The position numbers were made by a program, and so were the translations under genes. Shown here piece after piece: positions 1-6,060 of a DNA stretch of 6,861 nucleotides (positions are counted from its first letter, which is position 1; every line of letters starts with the position of its first letter). The notes under the pieces were generated by a model that was not told where the DNA came from, searched no databases, and was given only the letters and a program-made list of their open reading frames with translations. The DNA is from Firmicutes bacterium UBA1535. GTDB taxonomy: Bacteria > Bacillota > Clostridia > Tissierellales > Sedimentibacteraceae. The DNA lies in assembly GCA_002323775.1 (NCBI GenBank), contig DCPV01000131.1, forward strand, positions 1 through 6,861, written 5' to 3'.

Positions 1-615
1 TCTATAGATAAAAAAGAAGCAGTTGAGCGTGCGATTTCTATGGCAGAGGAATTAAATTTTGATAGGAATGATTTATATAAGCAGGTTAGGCAACTTTCTT
101 TGGGACAAAAAATGAAAGGAGAGCTTATACTTTCATTTTTACACCTTCCTAAAATAATATTTCTTGATGAACCTACTTTAGGATTGGATTTTTCAACACA
201 AAAATCTATAAGAAATTATTTGAAAAATTATAGAGATAAATATAAACCTTCTATTATCCTCACAAGTCATTATATAAATGATATAGAGGATTTGTGCGAT
301 AATATTTATATAATAGATTGTGGAAAAGAACTTTATAATGGTTCAATCAAAAAATTAAAATCAAACACAGGGGAGTCAAAAAAAGTTATATTTACAGCTA
401 CATCGGATTCTATTAAAAATATAGAAAAAATATCTGAATTTGCTGTACAAGTACAAGAGAAAATGTGTAGTATAAATTTTAAAGCCGAAGAAATGACAAA
501 AATAATCCAATTATTATCAAATATTAAAGGGATCTCGGATATAAATTTTTCGGAAGATAGCTTGGATGTAATAATTGAAGAATTATATAAGGAGATGAAT
601 AAAGAATATGATTAA
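1..615 (+). CDS. ABC transporter ATP-binding protein, 5'-truncated by the window edge
   Basis: This is the nucleotide-binding subunit that would power the two membrane proteins encoded next. The frame is open from base 1, so the gene starts upstream; the ATG at 40 is an internal methionine without a ribosome binding site. About 204 codons are visible. In that numbering the ABC signature is LSLGQ at residues 32-36, the Walker B segment is IIFLDEP with Asp56 and Glu57, followed by the D-loop GLD, and the switch histidine is His90 in LTSH. Walker A and the Q-loop lie outside the window. The LSLGQ-x-M variant and the roughly 110-residue tail after the switch are usual for ATPases paired with ABC-2 permeases of the DUF990 type (family knowledge). 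The stop overlaps the next gene by 8 bases, which suggests coupled translation. The transported substrate cannot be read from this part. The family call is very secure; the link to export of a product of the radical SAM enzyme is inferred from gene order. Confidence 0.95.
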   Translation, partial: SIDKKEAVERAISMAEELNFDRNDLYKQVRQLSLGQKMKGELILSFLHLPKIIFLDEPTLGLDFSTQKSIRNYLKNYRDKYKPSIILTSHYINDIEDLCDNIYIIDCGKELYNGSIKKLKSNTGESKKVIFTATSDSIKNIEKISEFAVQVQEKMCSINFKAEEMTKIIQLLSNIKGISDINFSEDSLDVIIEELYKEMNKEYD

Positions 616-1396
616 AATATTTTGGGGATATCTTGAAAATTCTATAAAGAAATTATTTTTATATAGAATTTATATTTTTTCTGAAATTTTAAATAATTTG
701 TTTTTCCCAATCTTAATAAGTTTCTTTCTTTGGAAATCTATAATAAGCAATAATGAAATTGGATATAGTTTGAAGGAAATGATGGTTTATATAGTAATTT
801 CTAATGTAATTTTAATATTCACTCAAATACATGTTGAAAATGAAATTGAAGGTGATGTTAAGACATATAAGTTAGGGCAAAAATTGCTTCTGCCTATAAA
901 CTATACAACTAAACTTGTAATTAGCTTTATTTCAAGAAGCTTTGTCAGGTTTATATTTATATATCTTCCGTTTATAACAGTGATGATGATAATATCATCT
1001 AATAGTATAGTGTTTAGTAGAATTATTTATTTACCATTTACAGTAATTATAGCTTTTACTACTAATGCATTATTTTCTTTAATAATTGGTTTTTTTTCGT
1101 TTTGGACAACTGAGATTTGGGGAATTGCAGCGGTGAGAAATCTAATTACTGGATTATTGACAGGAGCAGTTTTTCCATTAGATATGTTTCCTAAAGCGAT
1201 TCAGTGGATAATGTTGTATACTCCATTCCCATATATAACATATATACCTGCAAAGTTGCTTACTGATAATAGTTTTAATATACAAATTGTAGAAAAGGGT
1301 CTAATTATATCTATTATTTGGATTTTTATATTAGTGGGATTTATGCAAGCTCTTAAAAATTGTGGAATGAAAAAATATACATCAAACGGAGGATGA
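608..1396 (+). CDS. ABC-2 type permease, first of a pair (DUF990/ABC2_membrane_6-like)
   Basis: This 262-residue integral membrane protein is probably one half of the transport channel driven by the preceding ATPase. Hydrophobic segments lie near residues 26-45, 58-74, 112-131, 138-162, 172-192 and 231-249, giving about six membrane spans with a cytoplasmic N-terminus. Family-like features are the EGDVKTYKLGQKLLLPIN stretch at 81-98, in the place where DUF990 permeases have a G-D-hydrophobic-LL-R/K-P-hydrophobic loop, and the segment at 186-218 (GAVFPLDMFP, then TPFPYITYIPAKLL), which matches the conserved end region of that family. The start at 608 lies inside the ATPase gene; an AAGGAG at 589-594 is 13 bases upstream, a little far, so coupling to the upstream gene may help initiation. 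No signal peptide is seen. The ABC-2 assignment is strong; the subfamily is recalled from pattern and could be checked with Pfam PF06182. Confidence 0.9.
   Translation: MIKIFWGYLENSIKKLFLYRIYIFSEILNNLFFPILISFFLWKSIISNNEIGYSLKEMMVYIVISNVILIFTQIHVENEIEGDVKTYKLGQKLLLPINYTTKLVISFISRSFVRFIFIYLPFITVMMIISSNSIVFSRIIYLPFTVIIAFTTNALFSLIIGFFSFWTTEIWGIAAVRNLITGLLTGAVFPLDMFPKAIQWIMLYTPFPYITYIPAKLLTDNSFNIQIVEKGLIISIIWIFILVGFMQALKNCGMKKYTSNGG
1388..1392 (+). promoter_or_regulatory. Ribosome binding site that fixes the start of the second permease
   Basis: GGAGG sits just before and across the end of the first permease gene and lies 9 bases upstream of the ATG at 1402. It touches the in-frame ATG at 1393 directly, and the in-frame TTG at 1360 is upstream of it, so neither of those is a likely start. 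It therefore supports initiation at 1402. Confidence 0.8.
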
Positions 1397-1401
1397 TTAA
1401 A

Positions 1402-2160
1402 ATGATTAAAGAATCTTTAATATATGCTTTCAAAAAATCAACTGCATATAGAGCTAATATGATAAGCTGGTTTTTAGCTGATATAGCGTTATATGCATCA
1501 GGTTTTTTAAGTTATTTTCTTTTAAATAAAACTGTAAATAATTTTGGTGGATATACATCTAACGAGATTTTATTATATATATCATGTTTCTTTTTGGTAA
1601 ATAATCTTTATGCTATATTTTTTGCTGAAACAGCTTCAGTTTTTGGTGAAGAAATAATTAGTGGGTTTTTAGATTATGATATACTCAAACCAGGTTCTCT
1701 AATTTTAAATCTTGTTATAAAAAATATCAATTTTGCCCCTATTCTTTCAACGCCTTTATTAGTTATATTAAATTTGTATTGTATAAAATTAGTTGATACA
1801 AATGTAAGTGTTATATATATTATATCTATAATTTCAGGAATGTTGACTATGGGAATGATTTTCCTAATTGTATATTCTTTTATGTTGTTTGGAATAAGGT
1901 CAGAAGCTTTATCACCAATAATTCTACAACTTTTAACTATTGGAGAAAAGCCTGATACTGTGTTTCCTAAAATGATTAAAAATTTTTTTATTTATTTAAT
2001 ACCAGTATTTCTATTTAGTGCTATTCCTACAAAAATTGCTTTAAATAAGATTAATAACATTGAAATTATATGGTCTTTTTTAATACCTTTTTTATATGCT
2101 TTTATTTTAAAAATAATTATAAATAAGGGATTAAAAAAATATCAATCTGAGGGTGAGTAG
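1402..2160 (+). CDS. ABC-2 type permease, second of a pair (DUF990/ABC2_membrane_6-like)
   Basis: This 252-residue membrane protein is the probable partner of the previous permease. The two share little obvious sequence but the same layout, as in heteromeric DUF990 exporters with two different permeases and one ATPase. Hydrophobic segments lie near residues 20-42, 55-75, 110-130, 136-163, 193-213 and 222-240. The loop SGFLDYDILKPGS at 87-99 matches the family's G-x-L-D-x-x-L-L-R/K-P motif better than the first permease does. The region 181-212 (GEKPDTVFPK, then LIPVFLFSAIPTKI) matches the conserved C-terminal part. The frame is open back to a TTG at 1360, but GGAGG at 1388-1392 points to the ATG at 1402; 14 extra residues would be added by the earlier start. 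Five bases separate it from the previous stop, and its own stop is two bases before the next ATG. The family is secure; the substrate is unknown. Confidence 0.9.
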   Translation: MIKESLIYAFKKSTAYRANMISWFLADIALYASGFLSYFLLNKTVNNFGGYTSNEILLYISCFFLVNNLYAIFFAETASVFGEEIISGFLDYDILKPGSLILNLVIKNINFAPILSTPLLVILNLYCIKLVDTNVSVIYIISIISGMLTMGMIFLIVYSFMLFGIRSEALSPIILQLLTIGEKPDTVFPKMIKNFFIYLIPVFLFSAIPTKIALNKINNIEIIWSFLIPFLYAFILKIIINKGLKKYQSEGE

Positions 2161-2162
2161 AA

Positions 2163-4352
2163 ATGAAAAATTATAACAAATTTTTAAATTTTATAAGCAA
2201 TTTAAACAATTATAGTTTAGCACTTAATGATAATAGTGATTTTTATGATAAGGTCATATCTGCTTATGTTAAAAATAATATAAAACCATCAAGTCCACTT
2301 TTATTGGGAATTCAAATAACAGATAAATGTAATGGGAAGTGCAAATTTTGCATAGCTAATTCAAAGTGTACACAGTATGAAGATGATAAAGCAAGCTCTT
2401 TAATTTTAAATAGATTGAATGAACTTAAAAAATTTAATTCACCATTAATATTTATTTTAAGTGGAGGAGAACCATTGTTATTTCCCAAAAGGTGTATAGA
2501 ATATTTAAATGTATTTAAATCAGAAAATACAATTTTCCATATTTTGACAAATATGTCTATAAGAATGAGTAAGATGCATGAAGAATTAATTGAATTATTA
2601 GAAAATAATCCATTTTCTCTAATTCAAACAAGTTTAGATAGTATGGATGAGGATGAACATCAAATGTTGAGATCAGGAACTGATTTAAAGCTTATTCTAA
2701 AAAATATAAATGAAATTAAGAAAAAAAATATTAAATTAAAGATTAACACTACAATTTCTGAGCAAAATCATAAGAATGTTATGGAAATTGTTAAATATGC
2801 ATATAATGAGGGGATAGACAGTATGCATATTAATCATGTTTTACCAGGAGGAAGGGCTAAAGGCATATTAAATAATATTGGATGTCATGAAATTATAGAA
2901 TCAATGATTTATATTTTTGAGAGTAAAGAATTTAATGGAATTAAAGAACATACAATGACATTTCCAAATGAAATATTACCATTTTCTTTTATAGGTTCAA
3001 AATGGGAAGATATTTTAATGGTATATAATAAAGAAAAAAGCAATAAGTATTTAAGCACTAATTTTGTTAGTTATATATCTCATGATAGCAACCTAATAAG
3101 TTCAGGATGGACTAATAAAAAAGAATATAATTTAAGAGACATTGAAATTATAGATTTTTTTAAATTGCAAAACAGTAATGAAACTCAAAACTATAACATT
3201 ATTTGCAAGAGTTGTTTATTATATATGAATTGCAATAATGAATCTTTTTATACAGGAAAATGTGAGTTGATTGATTTAAATAAAAAAATAAGAGAAATAT
3301 TAGAATATAAGTCAAATTTAAGTGATGCAGAACAAAAAAGAATTAATTTATTGAGTTTTTTGAAAAAATCGGGATGTGGAATAACTAAAGTTGCAATTTC
3401 TATGACCAATAAATGTAATGGTAATTGTAATTTTTGTCAAGTAAATGGATCAAGTGATGACCCTCAAGAATTGTTTAAAGTTAACGATATTGTTGATTTT
3501 TTATCTGAATCTTCATATATGATACAAATAACTGGAGGAGAACCTTTAATAAAAAAAGATAGGGTGTTGTCTTTAATAAAAAAACTTAAAAAAAGTGGTA
3601 ATATTATTTCGATATTAACAAATTTAGTTTTGATTGACGAATATTTTTTAGAAGAAATAGGAGATGTTTTTACATTAATGGATAATATACAGGTATCTAT
3701 ATATGCACATACAAGTAAATTACACAATAAAATATCGGGAAGAGACGATTGGGAAATATTAAATAATGCAATAAAGAAAGTATTATCAAAAAACATAGAT
3801 TTGATTGGTAATTTAACATTAACTAACGAAAATGTACAATATGTAGATGAAATTTTTAATTATTACAGAAATATAGGAATTAAGCAAATTTGTATTAATG
3901 GACTTATGAGAAAAGGTCTTGCAGTAGATATGATTGATTCTAAGTATATATATAATTATATTTACTATATACATAAATTTGTTAACAATAATGATCTAGA
4001 AGGAGTATCTATATCTGTACCTATAGAGGTTATTAAGACATATTCAAATATAAAAGGAGCATTTGGAGAAATAGTAAATGATGTTGATTTAGTAAAAGAG
4101 GAAATAAATGATGCAATTTTAATAAACAGTGATGGGAAAGCATATTATGAACTTACTGGCGAATTTTTAGGACATATACATGGTTTAAGAATCTCTAACA
4201 TAAAAAACATTAGAGTGATTCGTGACTTATCAAGTTCTGAGTGTGCAAAGTGTAATTGTTTTAATTATTGTCAATCTGCAGGAAATTTAAAAGACATATT
4301 TAAAAACTTAGGTAGCATTGACTATTCTTATTGTGATTTAATTAATTTATAA
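2163..4352 (+). CDS. Tandem radical SAM protein with two complete radical SAM domains, each with a Cys-rich SPASM/twitch-like end
   Basis: This 729-residue, probably cytoplasmic enzyme is about twice the length of a usual radical SAM/SPASM protein. The first half has the cluster motif C56-x3-C60-x2-C63, SGGEP at 100-104, QTSLDS at 155-160 and LPGGRAKG at 227-234, then cysteines 348, 351, 357 and 367. The second half has C418-x3-C422-x2-C425, TGGEP at 457-461, QVSIYAH at 510-516 with HNKISGR at 521-527, and an INSDGKAYY stretch at 654-662 followed by cysteines 694, 697, 699, 703 and 724. Both CX3CX2C motifs are intact, so each half could bind a [4Fe-4S] cluster and SAM and cleave SAM to a 5'-deoxyadenosyl radical (family knowledge). 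The halves align along their length, with DKCNGKCKFC matching NKCNGNCNFC, which points to internal duplication or fusion of relatives. Residues 370-405 form the linker. The C-terminal cysteines resemble auxiliary-cluster domains of peptide-modifying enzymes, but neither half has the full seven-cysteine SPASM pattern. There is no obvious peptide-recognition domain at the N-terminus. GGTGA at 2152-2156 lies 6 bases before the ATG. Two bases separate it from the permease gene, so its product is probably exported or excluded by that transporter. The exact reaction is not known. Confidence 0.93.
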   Translation: MKNYNKFLNFISNLNNYSLALNDNSDFYDKVISAYVKNNIKPSSPLLLGIQITDKCNGKCKFCIANSKCTQYEDDKASSLILNRLNELKKFNSPLIFILSGGEPLLFPKRCIEYLNVFKSENTIFHILTNMSIRMSKMHEELIELLENNPFSLIQTSLDSMDEDEHQMLRSGTDLKLILKNINEIKKKNIKLKINTTISEQNHKNVMEIVKYAYNEGIDSMHINHVLPGGRAKGILNNIGCHEIIESMIYIFESKEFNGIKEHTMTFPNEILPFSFIGSKWEDILMVYNKEKSNKYLSTNFVSYISHDSNLISSGWTNKKEYNLRDIEIIDFFKLQNSNETQNYNIICKSCLLYMNCNNESFYTGKCELIDLNKKIREILEYKSNLSDAEQKRINLLSFLKKSGCGITKVAISMTNKCNGNCNFCQVNGSSDDPQELFKVNDIVDFLSESSYMIQITGGEPLIKKDRVLSLIKKLKKSGNIISILTNLVLIDEYFLEEIGDVFTLMDNIQVSIYAHTSKLHNKISGRDDWEILNNAIKKVLSKNIDLIGNLTLTNENVQYVDEIFNYYRNIGIKQICINGLMRKGLAVDMIDSKYIYNYIYYIHKFVNNNDLEGVSISVPIEVIKTYSNIKGAFGEIVNDVDLVKEEINDAILINSDGKAYYELTGEFLGHIHGLRISNIKNIRVIRDLSSSECAKCNCFNYCQSAGNLKDIFKNLGSIDYSYCDLINL

Positions 4353-4378
4353 TTATAGAATGCACTCTATACCTGAAT

Positions 4379-4441
4379 ATGCTAACAAAATGCTAACTCA
4401 ATTAACATAAATTAAATTCACAAAATGCAAATAATGCAAAA
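4379..4441. repeat. Cluster of short ATGC-centred direct repeats after the radical SAM gene
   Basis: ATGCTAAC occurs at 4379-4386 and 4390-4397, forming two imperfect 11-base units in tandem (ATGCTAACAAA, ATGCTAACTCA). Further on, AATGCAAAT at 4424-4432 is followed directly by AATGCAAAA at 4433-4441. The units are short and the region is AT-rich, so chance is possible for part of this. Evenly spaced repeats of one helical turn could be binding sites for a DNA-binding protein such as a regulator or recombinase (inference). The rest of 4353-4504 shows no gene, RNA or promoter that I can support. Confidence 0.45.
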
Positions 4442-4504
4442 CTATCAACATATAACGACACGTAAAACAAATAAAACACCACCTAACATATGAGTATATA
4501 ATGC

Positions 4505-4520
4505 CAGGAATGATGTAATA
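4505..4520 (+). repeat. Left copy of a 16-base direct repeat
   Basis: CAGGAATGATGTAATA is identical to 6826-6841. Similarity continues imperfectly to the left: the 11 bases before this copy match those before the other at 8 positions. To the right both run into AT-rich sequence containing ATTAAAA. The pair brackets the aldo/keto reductase and nitroreductase unit. Here the sequence lacks the left hairpin arm that accompanies the right-hand copy. It may be a remnant of a larger repeat or a recombination scar. Confidence 0.7.
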
Positions 4521-4544
4521 TAGATTAAAAACCACTAAAACACA

Positions 4545-4594
4545 AAAAGCACCTACAAATGCTAGACAAAAACCTAACATTTGAAGGTGCTTTT
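4545..4594 (+). terminator. Rho-independent terminator, probably bidirectional
   Basis: The left arm AAAAGCACCTACAAATG (4545-4561) pairs with CATTTGAAGGTGCTTTT (4578-4594): 17 positions with one A-A mismatch (4555/4584) and a 16-base loop. The GC-rich centre GCACCT/AGGTGC runs into TTTT on the + strand. On the - strand the same stem is followed by TTTTT, so it could stop transcription both ways. It lies about 190 bases after the radical SAM stop and just upstream of the promoter of the next unit, and so insulates the two. Confidence 0.85.
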
Positions 4595-4629
4595 ATAATG
4601 TAAAAATTATTTACAGAAACTATTTTAAA

Positions 4630-4659
4630 TTGAAATTTTACATTTAAGTATGATATAAT
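4630..4659 (+). promoter_or_regulatory. Vegetative promoter with extended -10 for the aldo/keto reductase unit
   Basis: A -35 element TTGAAA at 4630-4635 and a perfect -10 element TATAAT at 4654-4659 are 18 bases apart. TG at 4651-4652 gives an extended -10 (TGATATAAT). Transcription should start near 4666 (inferred), leaving a leader of about 190 bases before the first gene. No operator-like palindrome overlaps it clearly. Confidence 0.75.
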
Positions 4660-4665
4660 AAATAT

Positions 4666-4855
4666 AATACGGTAAACATAGTGCTTAAACAAATTAATGA
4701 AAGGAGTAAACACGTATCTGAGTCTAGCAAATTGAATAAATGAAATAAGGTCGTCGCTTGCTCAACCAAGGATGAAAGCTTAGTCAAGGCTATGAAAATA
4801 ATAAGTTTTTTAATAATCTAAGCAATTATAAAAATATATAGAAAGGAATAATATT
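4666..4855 (+). other. Long untranslated leader with an ownerless Shine-Dalgarno sequence
   Basis: This stretch lies between the predicted transcription start and the aldo/keto reductase start. It contains AAAGGAG at 4700-4706, as good as any ribosome binding site in the window, but no ATG, GTG or TTG that opens a reading frame worth translating follows at usable distance; at 9 bases there is ATC followed at once by a TGA-type stop. The only ATG close by (4697) overlaps the site itself and opens just 12 codons. GC content in 4750-4795 is higher than around it, and GCTTAG at 4778-4783 can pair with CTAAGC at 4818-4823. I do not recognise a riboswitch or T-box class. It could be a structured regulatory leader or the remnant of a gene start whose coding part was lost. 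Confidence 0.4.
4842..4847 (+). promoter_or_regulatory. Ribosome binding site of the aldo/keto reductase
   Basis: AAAGGA lies 8 bases before the ATG at 4856, which is the first start in the frame after the leader. It confirms the chosen start. Confidence 0.8.
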
Positions 4856-6019
4856 ATGAATTATAGAGTAAATCCTAAGAATAATGATAAATTATCTATA
4901 CTTGGTTTCGGATGTATGCGTTTTCCCAAAGATGAAAAAGAAGTTGAAAAACAGATAATATATGCAATCGAGAATGGTGTCAACTATTTTGATACTGCCT
5001 ATATTTATCCAAACAGTGAAGCCGTACTAGGCAGGGTATTAGCAAAAGGATATCGTGATAAAGTTAAAATTGCCACAAAAATGCCACCGTATCTAATAAG
5101 AAAATATGAAGATTTTGATAAGATTTTTAGTATGGAATTAGAACGATTGCAGACAGACTATATTGATTACTATTTTATGCACATGCTTACTGATGTGAAA
5201 ATATGGAGCAGGCTTGTTAATCTTGGTATTCTGAAATGGATAGAGGAAAAAAAGGAAAAAGGACAGATTATCAATATTGGTTTTTCTTATCATGGAGGCA
5301 AGGAAGAATTTATCAAGCTTGTGGATGCGCACGATTGGGAATTCTGTATGATTCAGTACAATTATCTGGACGAAAATAATCAAGCAGGAAAAAGCGGCTT
5401 AGAGTATGCCTCTGCTAAAGGGCTTCCGGTTATGGTTATGGAACCCTTAAGAGGAGGAAAGTTAGTTACAAATCTTCCGAAAGAAGTTTATAACGTATTT
5501 GAAACGGCACAGGTTGAGCGAACCCCGGCAGAATGGGCGTTTCGATGGATATGGAATCATCCTGAGGTTACGGTTGTATTGTCTGGAATGAATTCTCAAG
5601 AAATGATAGCAGAAAATATAAGAGTTGCATCACAAGTACAGGCAAATTCCTTCACAGATAATGAGCTTGATATGTTTCGAAAAGTACGTCAGATTCTAAA
5701 TGAAAAAATAAAAGTTCCATGCACAGGATGCAGTTATTGTATGCCATGTCCAAAGGGAGTAGATATACCAACTTGTTTTTCTTGCTATAATGACAGAGAG
5801 ATTGAGGGTAAACTTGCTTCCAGAATGAAATACATCATGCAGACAAGTATGAAAAGTGAAGCGCATAATGCCTCTCTATGCGTTAAGTGTGGTCAATGTG
5901 AAAAACATTGTCCGCAAAACATTGCAATTATGGAAGAACTAAAAAATGTTACAAAATCTATGGAAGGATTTTATTACAAACCTGCTAGGATTTTAATAAA
6001 AAAATTTATGAAATTATGA
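4856..6019 (+). CDS. Aldo/keto reductase with C-terminal dicluster ferredoxin-like domain
   Basis: This 387-residue protein joins an NAD(P)H-type aldo/keto reductase barrel (about residues 1-280) to a domain with two Fe-S motifs, a common architecture in anaerobic Clostridia. The catalytic tetrad is visible: Asp46 and Tyr51 in FDTAYIY, Lys75 in ATKMP and His109 in DYYFMH. Later barrel features include IGFSYHG at 141-147, IQYNYLD at 166-172 and LSGMNSQEMIAENI at 242-255, the usual cofactor-binding end. The first cluster motif is C289-x2-C292-x2-C295-x2-C298-P and the second C342-x2-C345-x2-C348-x3-C352-P. It probably moves electrons between the Fe-S clusters, a nicotinamide cofactor and an unknown carbonyl or other substrate. 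No signal peptide or membrane span is present. It has its own promoter and leader, and 41 bases separate it from the nitroreductase start, so the two are likely one operon. Its GC content and codon use (CGA, CCG and GCG codons occur) are clearly unlike those of the operon to the left. The substrate is not known. Confidence 0.95.
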   Translation: MNYRVNPKNNDKLSILGFGCMRFPKDEKEVEKQIIYAIENGVNYFDTAYIYPNSEAVLGRVLAKGYRDKVKIATKMPPYLIRKYEDFDKIFSMELERLQTDYIDYYFMHMLTDVKIWSRLVNLGILKWIEEKKEKGQIINIGFSYHGGKEEFIKLVDAHDWEFCMIQYNYLDENNQAGKSGLEYASAKGLPVMVMEPLRGGKLVTNLPKEVYNVFETAQVERTPAEWAFRWIWNHPEVTVVLSGMNSQEMIAENIRVASQVQANSFTDNELDMFRKVRQILNEKIKVPCTGCSYCMPCPKGVDIPTCFSCYNDREIEGKLASRMKYIMQTSMKSEAHNASLCVKCGQCEKHCPQNIAIMEELKNVTKSMEGFYYKPARILIKKFMKL

Positions 6020-6046
6020 TACATGTTTTTTGTATAATAAATATAT

Positions 6047-6052
6047 AAGGAG
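6047..6052 (+). promoter_or_regulatory. Ribosome binding site that fixes the nitroreductase start
   Basis: AAGGAG lies 8 bases before the ATG at 6061. The in-frame GTG at 6052 overlaps it and the in-frame ATG at 6055 is only two bases away, so both are unlikely starts. A TATAAT at 6033-6038 has no convincing -35 partner, so a separate promoter is doubtful. Confidence 0.75.
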
Positions 6053-6060
6053 TGATGAAT

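Noticed and set aside
40..615. ATG at 40 as the true start of the ATPase
   Set aside because: The frame is open back to base 1, no ribosome binding site precedes it, and the protein would begin just before the signature motif without Walker A.
1360..1401. TTG at 1360 or ATG at 1393 as start of the second permease
   Set aside because: The only good Shine-Dalgarno sequence, GGAGG at 1388-1392, is placed correctly for the ATG at 1402, and the extra residues do not look like a permease N-terminus.
3464..3796. Reverse-strand open frame of 110 codons inside the radical SAM gene
   Set aside because: It lies fully within a well-supported gene with clear motifs, has no family features, and is expected by chance opposite AT-rich coding sequence.
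4360..4410. Short + strand frame MHSIPEYANKMLTQLT right after the radical SAM stop, as a possible precursor peptide or gene remnant
   Set aside because: It has no ribosome binding site, is only 16 codons, and contains no Cys, Gly-rich or double-glycine leader features expected of a modified peptide.
4398..4713. Two reverse-strand frames of about 60 codons in the intergenic region
   Set aside because: One starts inside the terminator stem and the other at a GTG; neither has a ribosome binding site, and their hydrophobic look comes from AT-rich sequence.
4697..4735. 12-codon frame MKGVNTYLSLAN in the leader as an attenuation peptide
   Set aside because: Its ATG overlaps the Shine-Dalgarno sequence rather than following one, and I find no competing stem-loops that would couple its translation to the downstream gene.
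4744..4821. Open frame ending VKAMKIISFLII in the leader
   Set aside because: It has no start codon with a ribosome binding site; the only ATG (4792) leaves nine codons.
5138..5383. Reverse-strand open frame inside the aldo/keto reductase gene
   Set aside because: It is antisense to a secure gene and shows no family features.
6033..6038. TATAAT between the two redox genes as an internal promoter
   Set aside because: No -35 element at 16-18 bases and no TGn extension; the sequence is AT-rich and the motif is expected by chance.
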